From: a bacterium
GTDB taxonomy: Bacteria; Bacteroidota; Ignavibacteria; Kapaibacteriales; Kapaibacteriaceae
Length of the DNA stretch: 35,673 nucleotides
NCBI GenBank assembly: GCA_024711065.1
Contig: JANJTN010000074.1
Span: 1 to 35,673 of the forward strand
Reading direction: 5' to 3'
Shown: positions 1-10,162 of the stretch, in pieces
How positions within the stretch are numbered: position 1 is the stretch's first letter
Layout of the letters: every line of letters begins with the position of its first letter
The notes under the pieces: generated by a model
Told to the model about the DNA's origin: nothing
Seen by the model: only the letters and a program-made list of their open reading frames with translations
Database searches by the model: none
Position numbers and translations under genes: made by a program

Positions 1-131
1 GCCATCACCATGATGGTTACCAACGGTAGCGACGCGATCAACGCTCCCACGCGATCCGTCCGCTTGGCGATCTCCGACACCCCCACAATGATGCCGGCAT
101 TGACCAGGTATTTCACGATCAGCAGGACCAT
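1..131 (-). CDS. DUF3147-like small membrane protein, partial (runs off window start; alternative start at 197)
   Basis: Reverse-strand translation MVLLIVKYLVNAGIIVGVSEIAKRTDRVGALIASLPLVTIMVMA resembles the DUF3147 family (SEIAKR...GALIASLPLV). Shorter than the ORF-track cutoff. Confidence 0.6.
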   Translation of the reverse strand, partial: MVLLIVKYLVNAGIIVGVSEIAKRTDRVGALIASLPLVTIMVM

Positions 132-192
132 GGGCGGAACATACGATACGGTCCCCTGAATCGTCGTCAGGAATTCACCAATTTTGCACCAA

Positions 193-233
193 CCCATTAG
201 CCCATTAGCAGATTAGCAGATTAGCAGATTAGC
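193..233. repeat. 8-bp tandem array, units CCCATTAG/CAGATTAG x5, directly abutting the def ATG
   Basis: cccattag cccattag cagattag cagattag cagattag c ATG read directly. Confidence 0.95.
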
Positions 234-779
234 ATGATCCTCCCCGTCTACACCTACAACCACCCGGTCCTGAAGCAGAAGACCGCCGCGATCGACGACA
301 TGACCGATGAGCTCAATACGCTCATCGACAGCATGTTCGAGACCATGTACAATGCCAATGGCATTGGATTGGCCGGCAATCAGGTTGGTAAGGGGCTGGC
401 CCTGACGGTGATCGACATCTCCGATGCCGATGACGAAGACGGCGTGGACGGCCCCCTGACCTTGATCAATCCGGTGATCGAAGCTTTTTCAGACGAAGAA
501 GAAGAATTCGAAGAAGGCTGTCTATCCCTCCCCGACTTGCGCGACGTGGTGATCCGTCCCGAAGCCATTCAAGTGCGCTTTCTCGATCGCCATATGAAGG
601 AACACGTCCGCGAGGTCGGTGGCCTGCTTGCCCGCGTGATGCAGCACGAGATCGACCACCTGAACGGTATCTACTTCTTCGAACGCCTCTCCCCCATCCG
701 TCGAACACTTTCTTCCGGCAAACTCAAAAAGATCGCCAAGGGGCTGGTGGAGACGGAGTACCCGTTGTTTCGCGAGTAG
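234..779 (+). CDS. def: Peptide deformylase
   Basis: Motifs GIGLAGNQVG, EEGCLSLPD and QHEIDHLNG. Confidence 0.97.
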   Translation: MILPVYTYNHPVLKQKTAAIDDMTDELNTLIDSMFETMYNANGIGLAGNQVGKGLALTVIDISDADDEDGVDGPLTLINPVIEAFSDEEEEFEEGCLSLPDLRDVVIRPEAIQVRFLDRHMKEHVREVGGLLARVMQHEIDHLNGIYFFERLSPIRRTLSSGKLKKIAKGLVETEYPLFRE

Positions 780-800
780 CTCGTAGCTCGTAACTCGTAG
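777..800. repeat. 7-bp tandem array, unit TAGCTCG (about 3.5 copies), includes the def stop codon
   Basis: tagctcg tagctcg taactcg tag read directly; def stop TAG is 777-779. Confidence 0.9.
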
Positions 801-809
801 GTTGGGATC

Positions 810-1172
810 TTAGTCAAGTTGAGAAGCAACTGACTTTTGAAGGGATCTCAGTTTGCGACCAAGGGCATCCATTCGTTCGCTCAATGCGGGGGGTACTCCC
901 TCGATGATGCCTAACCGTTGGGTAAGGTCCAGACATGTCTCTACTTCGGACAGCGACCCCATGGCAATGTTGAGAAATCGCCGGAATTCACGCTGACTCC
1001 CTCGCGAATGCCCCTCGGCGATGTTCAGGGGCACAGATATCATGGCCCTACGTAGCTGCTGCGTCAGCACGAAACGCTCTCCGGATGGGAACGTCGCGCT
1101 CAATGCATACACCGCGGCCGTAGTCGCCATTGCGATTTGCCACACTTCCAGGTCCTGATAGGATTTGACCAT
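810..1172 (-). CDS. Four helix bundle protein, S23 family (23S rRNA intervening-sequence protein-like)
   Basis: MVKSYQDLEVWQIAMATT... FVLTQQLRRAMISVPLNIAEGHSRGSQREFRRFLNIAMGSLSEVETCL is typical of the S23/four-helix-bundle family. The track start at 1226 is probably too long. Confidence 0.9.
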   Translation of the reverse strand: MVKSYQDLEVWQIAMATTAAVYALSATFPSGERFVLTQQLRRAMISVPLNIAEGHSRGSQREFRRFLNIAMGSLSEVETCLDLTQRLGIIEGVPPALSERMDALGRKLRSLQKSVASQLD

Positions 1173-1224
1173 CACATTGCTCCGTAGTTTTAGGCTCCGT
1201 GACAATAGACGATCACTTTGTGAC

Positions 1225-1250
1225 ACGAGCTACGAGCTACGAGCTACGAG
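1225..1250. repeat. 7-bp tandem array, unit ACGAGCT (about 3.7 copies), inverted relative to 777-800, abutting the ATG of the aldehyde dehydrogenase
   Basis: acgagct acgagct acgagct acgag ATG read directly. Confidence 0.95.
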
Positions 1251-2720
1251 ATGAACAACTTCATTAAAGGCGCATGGACGCCATCGAAAACCAGCCGCAC
1301 CTTCAACAACGTCAACCCGGCGAACACCAACGACGTGATCGGGGCGTTCCCGCTGTCGTCCGCCGAGGACGTGAACGACGCCGTGACGGCGGCTGCCGAA
1401 GCCTACAAGGCGTGGCGCCTGATGCCGGCACCCAAGCGGGGCGACATGCTGCGGAAGGCGGGCGACATCTTTGCGCGACGCAAGGCGGAGCTGGCCGACA
1501 TCATGACACGCGAAATGGGCAAACCGACCTTTGAAACGTCCGGCGACATTCAAGAGGCCATCGATACCTGCTACTACGCCGCCACGGAAACCCGTCGACT
1601 GTTCGGCTACACCGCCCCCTCCGAAATGGACAACAAGATGAACCTGTCCTTCCGGATGCCGATCGGCGTGTGCGGGATCATCACGGCCTGGAACTTCCCC
1701 ATCGCCGTACCCTCCTGGAAGATCATCCCGGCGCTCGCAGCGGGCAACACGGTGGTCTTCAAACCGAGCGACGACTCGCCCCATTCGGCCAACATCTTTG
1801 CCGAGATCCTCGAAGAAGCCGGCGTTCCGGCCGGCGTGTTCAATGTGGTACACGGCAACGCCGAAGCTGGCAGTGCGCTCGTAGAACATCCGGACGTGAA
1901 GCTCATCGGCTTTACCGGCAGCACCACCACCGGCAAGGCGATCGCCGCCCGATGTGGAGAGCTGAACAAGAAAGTATCGCTCGAGATGGGCGGCAAGAAC
2001 GCTCAGATCGTGATGCCGGATGCCGACATGGACCTCGCTCTGGAAGGCGTGCTCTGGGGCGCGTTTGGCACCACCGGACAGCGCTGTACCGCAACGTCGC
2101 GCCTGATCCTGCATGCCGACATCCACGATGCGTTTCTCGATCGATTGAAAGGGGCTGCCTCCAAGCTGGTGCTGGGCGATGGCCGCACCGCCGGCAAGCA
2201 GGTCGGACCCGTGATCAACGAACGGCAAATGAAGAAGATCCTGGACTACATCGAGATCGGCAAGCAGGAAGCCACACTGTTCCTGGGCGGAGCCCGAGCT
2301 GCCGGTGACGGACTCGACAATGGATACTTTATCCAGCCGACGATCTTTGTGGACGTGACGCGAACCTGCCGCATCTTTCAGGAAGAGATCTTCGGACCGG
2401 TCCTCAGTGTGACCAAGGTCAGCTCCTTCGAAGAAGGCCTGGCCGCCGCCAACGACAGCGCCTATGGACTCTCCTCCAGCCTGTACACGCGCGACGTGAA
2501 CGCCGCCTTCCGCGCCATCCGTGATATCGAAGCCGGCATCACCTACATCAATGCTCCCACCATCGGTGCCGAAGCCCATATGCCGTTCGGCGGCATCAAG
2601 GGTACCGGCAATGGTCACCGTGAAGGGGGCTGGACCGTGTTCGACATCTTTACGGAGTGGAAGACGGTGTACGTGGACTATTCCGGCACCCTGCAGCGGG
2701 CCCAGATCGACAATTACTGA
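1251..2720 (+). CDS. Aldehyde dehydrogenase family protein
   Basis: [76 protein letters not shown]. Confidence 0.95.
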   Translation: MNNFIKGAWTPSKTSRTFNNVNPANTNDVIGAFPLSSAEDVNDAVTAAAEAYKAWRLMPAPKRGDMLRKAGDIFARRKAELADIMTREMGKPTFETSGDIQEAIDTCYYAATETRRLFGYTAPSEMDNKMNLSFRMPIGVCGIITAWNFPIAVPSWKIIPALAAGNTVVFKPSDDSPHSANIFAEILEEAGVPAGVFNVVHGNAEAGSALVEHPDVKLIGFTGSTTTGKAIAARCGELNKKVSLEMGGKNAQIVMPDADMDLALEGVLWGAFGTTGQRCTATSRLILHADIHDAFLDRLKGAASKLVLGDGRTAGKQVGPVINERQMKKILDYIEIGKQEATLFLGGARAAGDGLDNGYFIQPTIFVDVTRTCRIFQEEIFGPVLSVTKVSSFEEGLAAANDSAYGLSSSLYTRDVNAAFRAIRDIEAGITYINAPTIGAEAHMPFGGIKGTGNGHREGGWTVFDIFTEWKTVYVDYSGTLQRAQIDNY

Positions 2721-2822
2721 GCCCCCTACCCCCTAACGCTTCCTGTTACCGTACGGCTACCGATAGCAAGTCAGGCCTCCGCTGTAGTAGATTGGCATCG
2801 ATCTACAATCAAGGAGGATCCA

Positions 2823-3769
2823 TGCGTTCCGTAGTGGTGGCACTGCTGTTGGGTGGTGCACTGACCGTTTCTGCTCAAGAGGATGTCCTGCGTCCGAACG
2901 GCCGCTCAGGCGCGCTCGGCGGCACCTCGTCGAGCTCGTCGAAAACTCGAGCCCCCTTCGTGATCGGTATCGAGGGTGGGGCCAACTTCAACTTCTTTGG
3001 ACAGGGATATACCAGCGACCCGGTGATCGAGAACTCCCCGGAAGCAGCCCTGGAGTCCGGCTTCGGTGTTTCCCCCGAATTCGGCGTCTTTGTAGATGTC
3101 GGCTTGTCCCGCACCATCGGACTGCAGTTCCGCCTGGCCTATGACGCCAAAGCAGCTTCAGGATCAAAGAATGGCATACTGGATGCCCCAACGATCGGGG
3201 GGGCGGGTGGCCCCGGTGGAGGGCAGGTGGACGGCTTTTCCGTTGAGCCGATGGACGTTACGGCAGAGCATTCGCTCACGGCCAACAACCTGGCCATTGC
3301 GCTGCTGCTGCGTGCCGACCTAACCGAGAACCTGTTCGTGACGTTCGGCCCGATCATGCACATGGTGATGGGTGATGTAACGCGTACCGACAAGGTGACC
3401 AAGATCGGTCCGGATAACACGTGGATCACCGTGGACTACGACCTGAACCCGGGTCAGTACGACATAATCGAGCGCGAGACCACCGTAGCGCAGAACCTGC
3501 TTCCGGATGCCTCCGGTCTGAACTCCGTTGCCGAGTATGCCACCTCGCGCTTCGGCCTCGAGATTGGACTGGGCTATCGCTTTGCGCTGTCCAAGTCGAT
3601 CTACCTTGCGCCCAATCTCCGTTACCAGTACATGTTCACGCCGATGAACGGCGAGTTCGCGGCGGTGGATCTCTCGCAACCGTTCTCGCAGTCCACCGCA
3701 GCCCTGTCCTACGACCCATCCACACTGAACACGCTGGCTTTGATCATTCAACTCGGCTTTTCGCTGTAA
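2823..3769 (+). CDS. Secreted outer-membrane beta-barrel protein
   Basis: Signal peptide MRSVVVALLLGGALTVSAQ after a strong SD (aaggagg at about 2811); aromatic/glycine alternating C-terminus ending TLALIIQLGFSL. Track start at 2657 is upstream of the SD and overlaps the previous gene. Confidence 0.75.
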
Positions 3770-3779
3770 GGAGACCACC

Positions 3780-5237
3780 ATGACACGCATCATCATGCTG
3801 ACCGTGCTGATGGCCGCCGTGGTAACGGCCTCCGCACAGAACGTTCAGATCTCACCACTCGATCACAACACCGGCAGCGACGACTTTGCTCCGGCTCCGA
3901 CCAACCACGGTCGGATGCTGATCATCACGTCCGAACGCGGCGGCGAACAACAGCTGTATTCCATGGAACGCACCTCCGATGGTTGGAGCGAGCCGCGGAA
4001 GCTGCGCGGCGATGTGAACGACGCTACCCACGTTGGTTCTGCCGCTTTGTCGTCCGATGGACAGACCATGATCTTTGCGGCATACGAGCACGACGTGGCC
4101 ACCACGGGTCGTACAGACCTGTACATGGCCTCCAAGCGCAATGGGTCCTGGGAACAGGTGCAAAACCTCGGCGGCGTCGTCAACTCCGATGCCTACGACT
4201 CCCAACCCACGATCACGGCCGATGGACGCACGCTGTACTTCGTGTCCGACCGTCCCGGCGGTAAAGGCGGAACGGACATCTACTGGAGTTCCTGGACCTC
4301 CAAAGGCTGGTCGGTGGCACGCCCCGTCGAAGGCGTCAACACGGCGTCCAATGAAATGTCGCCCGTGATCGCTGCCGACGGTAGCACGCTCACCTTCGCG
4401 TCGGATCGCTCCGGCGGATCCGGAGGCTACGATATCTATGCTTCCACCGTGAACAACGGTCTGGCCACGAACGTGAAATGGGCCGGCGCCGAGATCAACA
4501 CCAGTGCCGACGAGCTCTTCTACACGTCCATCCCCAACTCCAACCAGGCCTATTTCACACGGGCAACCGCCAACGGCGACTACGACAACTTCCTGGCCGT
4601 TCCCAACCCGTTCCCCAGCCAACCGGTCACCCTGGTGGAAGGCACCGTACGCGATGCCAATACCAAGGATCCTCTGGGTGCCGACCTGGTGGTCACGGAT
4701 CTGTCTACCGGCAAAGCGGTTGCACAGCTTCGAAGCGACGATCGCGACGGCAGCTACTTCGTCACGCTCACGCCCGGACGTCGCTACTCCGTTACCGCCA
4801 AGCGCACGGGCTACCTGTTCCACTCGGAGCAGTACGATGTGCCGCCGAATGCCGAAGGCAAGACCATCCGCAAGGACATCGACCTGAGCCCCCTTCAAGG
4901 TGGCGGCGAGCGATTGCTGGTCTTCTTCGACTACGACAAGGCCGAACTCAAGTCCGAGTCCTATCCGGAACTGGAACGCGTGATCGAGCTGATGCGGGAG
5001 AACGCAGCGATCAAGATGACCTTTGAGGGACACACGGACGATCAGGGTGCCGAAGACTATAACATGGACCTGTCCAAGCGCCGTGCAAAGGCCGTGATGG
5101 ACTACGTGGTGAACGGCGGGATCGACAAAGGCCGCGTACACTCCGAAGGCTTTGGCGAGTCGCGTCCACTCGCACAAGGCACCACCGACGAGGCCCGTGC
5201 CATGAACCGCCGCGTCGAGATGAAGGTTGGCCAGTAA
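3780..5237 (+). CDS. PD40 beta-propeller / carboxypeptidase-regulatory-like / OmpA-domain lipoprotein-like protein (PorE-like architecture)
   Basis: Signal peptide; PD40-type repeats (SSDGQTMIFAAY, TADGRTLYFVSDRPGGKGGTDIYWS, AADGSTLTFASDRSGGSGGYDIYAS); VEGTVRDANTKDPLGADLVV...; OmpA_C FEGHTDDQGAEDYNMDLSKRRAKAV. Confidence 0.9.
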   Translation: MTRIIMLTVLMAAVVTASAQNVQISPLDHNTGSDDFAPAPTNHGRMLIITSERGGEQQLYSMERTSDGWSEPRKLRGDVNDATHVGSAALSSDGQTMIFAAYEHDVATTGRTDLYMASKRNGSWEQVQNLGGVVNSDAYDSQPTITADGRTLYFVSDRPGGKGGTDIYWSSWTSKGWSVARPVEGVNTASNEMSPVIAADGSTLTFASDRSGGSGGYDIYASTVNNGLATNVKWAGAEINTSADELFYTSIPNSNQAYFTRATANGDYDNFLAVPNPFPSQPVTLVEGTVRDANTKDPLGADLVVTDLSTGKAVAQLRSDDRDGSYFVTLTPGRRYSVTAKRTGYLFHSEQYDVPPNAEGKTIRKDIDLSPLQGGGERLLVFFDYDKAELKSESYPELERVIELMRENAAIKMTFEGHTDDQGAEDYNMDLSKRRAKAVMDYVVNGGIDKGRVHSEGFGESRPLAQGTTDEARAMNRRVEMKVGQ

Positions 5238-5264
5238 GGGGCTGATCGACGATATCAACCAGTT

Positions 5265-5294
5265 GCAGAGATCGCCGTTTGCGGCGATCTCTGC
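5265..5294. terminator. Perfect 13-bp stem, 4-nt loop hairpin downstream of the PD40/OmpA gene (no U-tract)
   Basis: GCAGAGATCGCCG-TTTG-CGGCGATCTCTGC read directly. Confidence 0.6.
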
Positions 5295-5304
5295 ATATTG
5301 TGAC

Positions 5305-5769
5305 ATGCAACTCCCTATCAGCGACTCGACGTTCTGGTTGGCGTACTGGACGTCCAATATTGGCGGCGCGATCCTGGCCATCACGGGATGGAAATGGGTC
5401 CGCATCGCCCGTTACCTCTTTGCTGCGCTCTTCGGTTGGGCGTCGTGGTTCAACCTGGATACCGTGGCCTCTACACCAGACGTCTACCTGGATTATGCAC
5501 TCTTGACGCCGGTTCGTTTCTACTCCGACTTCATCACCGGTTGGTTTGCCGATCACGTTACCGGCGCGGTTATGACCGTTGCTATCGGCCAGGGGTTGAT
5601 CGCCATCGGCATGCTGCTCGGCAAGACGTGGGCACGGATCGCCGCGGTTGGCGCGATGGCCTTCCTCCTGGCCGTTGCACCCCTCGGCCTAGGCTCGGCC
5701 TTCCCGGCCTCCCTTCTCATGGCCGTGGGTGCGTACTTCGTGTATCGGGGCTCAGCGTCTAGCGCCTAG
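5305..5769 (+). CDS. Hypothetical integral membrane protein
   Basis: Several hydrophobic segments (FWLAYWTSNIGGAILAITGW, AVGAMAFLLAVAPLGLG). Track start 5227 would read through the hairpin, so ATG at 5305 is preferred. Confidence 0.65.
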   Translation: MQLPISDSTFWLAYWTSNIGGAILAITGWKWVRIARYLFAALFGWASWFNLDTVASTPDVYLDYALLTPVRFYSDFITGWFADHVTGAVMTVAIGQGLIAIGMLLGKTWARIAAVGAMAFLLAVAPLGLGSAFPASLLMAVGAYFVYRGSASSA

Positions 5770-5796
5770 CGTTAAGCGTCTAGCGTCTAGCGGTTA
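5755..5796. repeat. 7-bp tandem array, unit GCGTCTA x6, spanning the stops of two convergent genes
   Basis: gcgtcta gcgccta gcgttaa gcgtcta gcgtcta gcggtta read directly. Confidence 0.95.
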
Positions 5797-7159
5797 TCCT
5801 GCTCAGTTTCGCTGTGAAGTGCCGCAAGTAAGGTGCTTCTTCTACAATGCGATAGCCCGTTAACTTGTCGCGATTATTGAAGACCTGAACGATGTTTTCC
5901 ACACAGTAGTCCACATGGCTCTGGGTGTAAACGCGGCGAGGCATGGCTAGGCGGACGAGCTCCATCGGAGGTGCCTGAAAGACGCCTGAGGCGTCTGTGG
6001 AGCCGAACATTAGAGAGCCGATCTCCACGCCACGAATGCCCCCTTCCAGATAGAGTGCACAGGTAATGGCCTGTCCCGGGAAGTGCTCGGGAGGGATATG
6101 GGGCGCAAAGCGCTTGGCGTCCAGGTACACGGCATGCCCCCCGGTGGGCTCCAGGATCGGGACACCGGCTTCGAGGAGGCGATCGCCGAAGTACTCGATG
6201 GTCCGTAGCCGATAGGTCAGGTAGTTCTCGTCGAGTACTTCTTCGAGACCGATCGCCAGGGCTTCCAGATCGCGTCGAGCCAGGCCGCCGTATGTTGGGA
6301 AGCCTTCCGTGACGATCAGCACCGTGCGGGCACGTCCGGCCAGGTCGTCGTCGTTCATCGCCAAAAAGCCGCCGGTATTGGACATGCCGTCCTTCTTGGC
6401 GCTCATCGTAGCGCCATCGGCGTAGGAGAACATCTCTTGGGCGATCTCGCGGACGCTTTTATTGGCATATCCGGGTTCGCGCATCTTGATGAACATGGCG
6501 TTCTCGGCGAATCGGCAGGCGTCCAGGAACAGTGGCAAACCAAAGCGGTCGCACACGGCTCGAACATCCTTGATGTTCTGCATGCTCACCGGCTGTCCGC
6601 CACCGGAGTTATTGGTCACGGTCAGCATCACGAGCGGGATGTTCTCCACGCCGCGGTCTTCGATGAAGGCCACCAGGGCGTCCACGTCCATGTTGCCCTT
6701 GAAGTCGGCGCGGACCTCCGGTTGCTTGCCCACGGCATTGAGCAGGTCCACGGCTTCGGCACCGGAGTATTCGATGTTGGCGCGGGTGGTGTCGAAGTGC
6801 GTGTTGTTGGGAATGCTCTTGCCGGGACCGCCCACCAGCGAGAACAGGATCTTCTCGGCCGCGCGACCCTGGTGCGTGGGGATCACGTGTTCCAGACCTG
6901 TGAGGTTCTTGAGCACCTTCTCGAACTTGTAGTAACTGCGCGAGCCGGCATAGGCTTCGTCGCCGTCCATGATCCCCGCCCACTGCCGTGCGCTCATGGC
7001 TGTGGTGCCCGAATCGGTCAGCAGGTCGATCAGTACATCCTCGGCCCGCAGGAGGAACACGTTGTGGTGCGCTTGCTCGAGCAACCGCTCCCGCTGTTCC
7101 CGTGTGGTGAAGGTAAGGGGCTCGACGGCCTTGATCTTGAACGGTTCAATGATGGTCAT
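5780..7159 (-). CDS. tnaA: Tryptophanase (beta-eliminating lyase family)
   Basis: [35 protein letters not shown]-lysine region, GIRGVEIGSLMFG (tryptophanase-type; TPL has MERG here), RRVYTQSHVDY. Confidence 0.88.
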   Translation of the reverse strand: MTIIEPFKIKAVEPLTFTTREQRERLLEQAHHNVFLLRAEDVLIDLLTDSGTTAMSARQWAGIMDGDEAYAGSRSYYKFEKVLKNLTGLEHVIPTHQGRAAEKILFSLVGGPGKSIPNNTHFDTTRANIEYSGAEAVDLLNAVGKQPEVRADFKGNMDVDALVAFIEDRGVENIPLVMLTVTNNSGGGQPVSMQNIKDVRAVCDRFGLPLFLDACRFAENAMFIKMREPGYANKSVREIAQEMFSYADGATMSAKKDGMSNTGGFLAMNDDDLAGRARTVLIVTEGFPTYGGLARRDLEALAIGLEEVLDENYLTYRLRTIEYFGDRLLEAGVPILEPTGGHAVYLDAKRFAPHIPPEHFPGQAITCALYLEGGIRGVEIGSLMFGSTDASGVFQAPPMELVRLAMPRRVYTQSHVDYCVENIVQVFNNRDKLTGYRIVEEAPYLRHFTAKLSRITARR

Positions 7160-8801
<1,642 letters not shown>

Positions 8802-8812
8802 CTATTGCAGAT

Positions 8813-8839
8813 GACTCCGGGAGTCAGTGATTCCGGGAG
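8813..8839. repeat. Palindromic repeat element upstream of nadB
   Basis: GACTCCGGGAGTCAGTGATTCCGGGAG; related to 10120-10147 and 17193-17234. Confidence 0.85.
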
Positions 8840-8856
8840 AACTAGATGGACGAAGA

Positions 8857-10137
8857 ATGAAGACCAACAGAGAGCGCCATGCTGACATCTGCATCATCGG
8901 CAGCGGGATAGCTGGCACCCTGGCTGCATTGGAATTGGCGTCGGCGCGACCCGATCTCCGGATCGAGCTTTTCTCGAAGGGGGCTCTGGATGCCGGTGCA
9001 AGTTCGATGGCTCAGGGCGGTATCGCCGTCCCCCGATTCAACGACCCGAGTGACGTCCATCAGCACGTCCAGGATACATTGTCAGCTGGCCATAGGAGCA
9101 ACAATGAGGATACGGTTCGGCGGATCATTGGCTCGGCGCACCACGTGATCGGCCTTCTCGAGCGATATGGTGTGCAATTCGACCGAGCGGGATCTGACTA
9201 TCACTACGCTCGGGAAGGAGGCCATGCAGTAGCTCGCGTGATACACGTTGCCGATCGAACCGGCTACGAGGTGATGCGCGCCCTGCATGGGCACCTTTGC
9301 GCACAGCGAAAGATCTGCACCCGCGTTCACACGGCCGTAACCGATGTTTCTCGTGGCCCAGACGATCCGTATTGGACACTCACCGCTGAGGAGGAAGCCA
9401 GTGGCAGGCTCATCGAACGAAGAGGGTCGCGCGTTGTGTTGGCGATGGGAGGAAGTGGATGGCACCACCGCTGGACCTCCAATCCCGTAGGCGCTGTTGG
9501 TGACGCACTGAAGTTCGCCGGCCGCCTGGGACTACCCGTACAGGAACTCGACGCGATGCAATTCCACCCCACGGCGATCTACTCTCGAGACCAGGACCAG
9601 CCACTTTCGTTGGTCACGGAGGCGTTAAGAGGAGCCGGCGCGCGCATCGTGAATGCAGCCGGTGAGTCATTCGTTCGCGAGGCCGACGCGCGAGGCGATC
9701 TGGCACCACGCGACATTGTTACGACCGCCATTCTGGAGGAAATGGCTCTCACGGGAGCCGATCATGTGTATCTCGATGCTCGGCAGCTGGATCCTATGGT
9801 CCTGCGGGAGCGGTTTCCGACGTTTCTCCGCACGTGTGCAGAACATTCCATCGACCCTACAACCACCCTGATCCCGATCCGTCCAGCCGCCCACTATCAG
9901 TGCGGCGGCATCGTTGCCGACATCAACGGTCGCACGGCAGTCGACGGGATCGATGCACTCGGTGAGTGCGCATATACCGGCATGCACGGACGCAATCGCC
10001 TGGCCTCGAACTCTCTACTGGAAGCAGCAGTGATGGCGCTCATGTGGGCGAAGCGGTGCGCAACTGAAGAGCCAACCGCCATCCGACCAACGGCAGCGGA
10101 GTATGACTCGGAAGCGTACGACTCCCGGAGTCACTGA
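8857..10137 (+). CDS. nadB: L-aspartate oxidase (short C-terminus)
   Basis: ADICIIGSGIAGTLAALELA, SMAQGGIAV, REGGHAVARVIHVADRTG, LVTEALRGAGA, PAAHYQCGGI, GMHGRNRLASNSLLEA. Confidence 0.92.
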   Translation: MKTNRERHADICIIGSGIAGTLAALELASARPDLRIELFSKGALDAGASSMAQGGIAVPRFNDPSDVHQHVQDTLSAGHRSNNEDTVRRIIGSAHHVIGLLERYGVQFDRAGSDYHYAREGGHAVARVIHVADRTGYEVMRALHGHLCAQRKICTRVHTAVTDVSRGPDDPYWTLTAEEEASGRLIERRGSRVVLAMGGSGWHHRWTSNPVGAVGDALKFAGRLGLPVQELDAMQFHPTAIYSRDQDQPLSLVTEALRGAGARIVNAAGESFVREADARGDLAPRDIVTTAILEEMALTGADHVYLDARQLDPMVLRERFPTFLRTCAEHSIDPTTTLIPIRPAAHYQCGGIVADINGRTAVDGIDALGECAYTGMHGRNRLASNSLLEAAVMALMWAKRCATEEPTAIRPTAAEYDSEAYDSRSH

Positions 10138-10147
10138 CTCCCGGAAT
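10120..10147. repeat. Palindromic repeat element, inverted relative to 8813-8839, containing the nadB stop codon
   Basis: GACTCCCGGAGTCACTGACTCCCGGAAT read directly; stop TGA at 10135-10137. Confidence 0.85.
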
Positions 10148-10162
10148 GCTCTGCCGGCCGGC

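Noticed and set aside
810-1226. Diversity-generating retroelement (S23/Avd-like gene)
   Set aside because: No reverse transcriptase, TR/VR pair or adenine-biased variable repeat found in the window.
1230-2618. 462-aa minus-strand ORF opposite the aldehyde dehydrogenase
   Set aside because: Antisense shadow frame of a well-supported gene; H/V/G/R-rich composition and no recognisable domain.
3852-5405. 517-aa minus-strand ORF opposite the PD40/OmpA gene
   Set aside because: Shadow ORF from GC-rich codon bias; crosses the hairpin at 5265 and has no domain signature.
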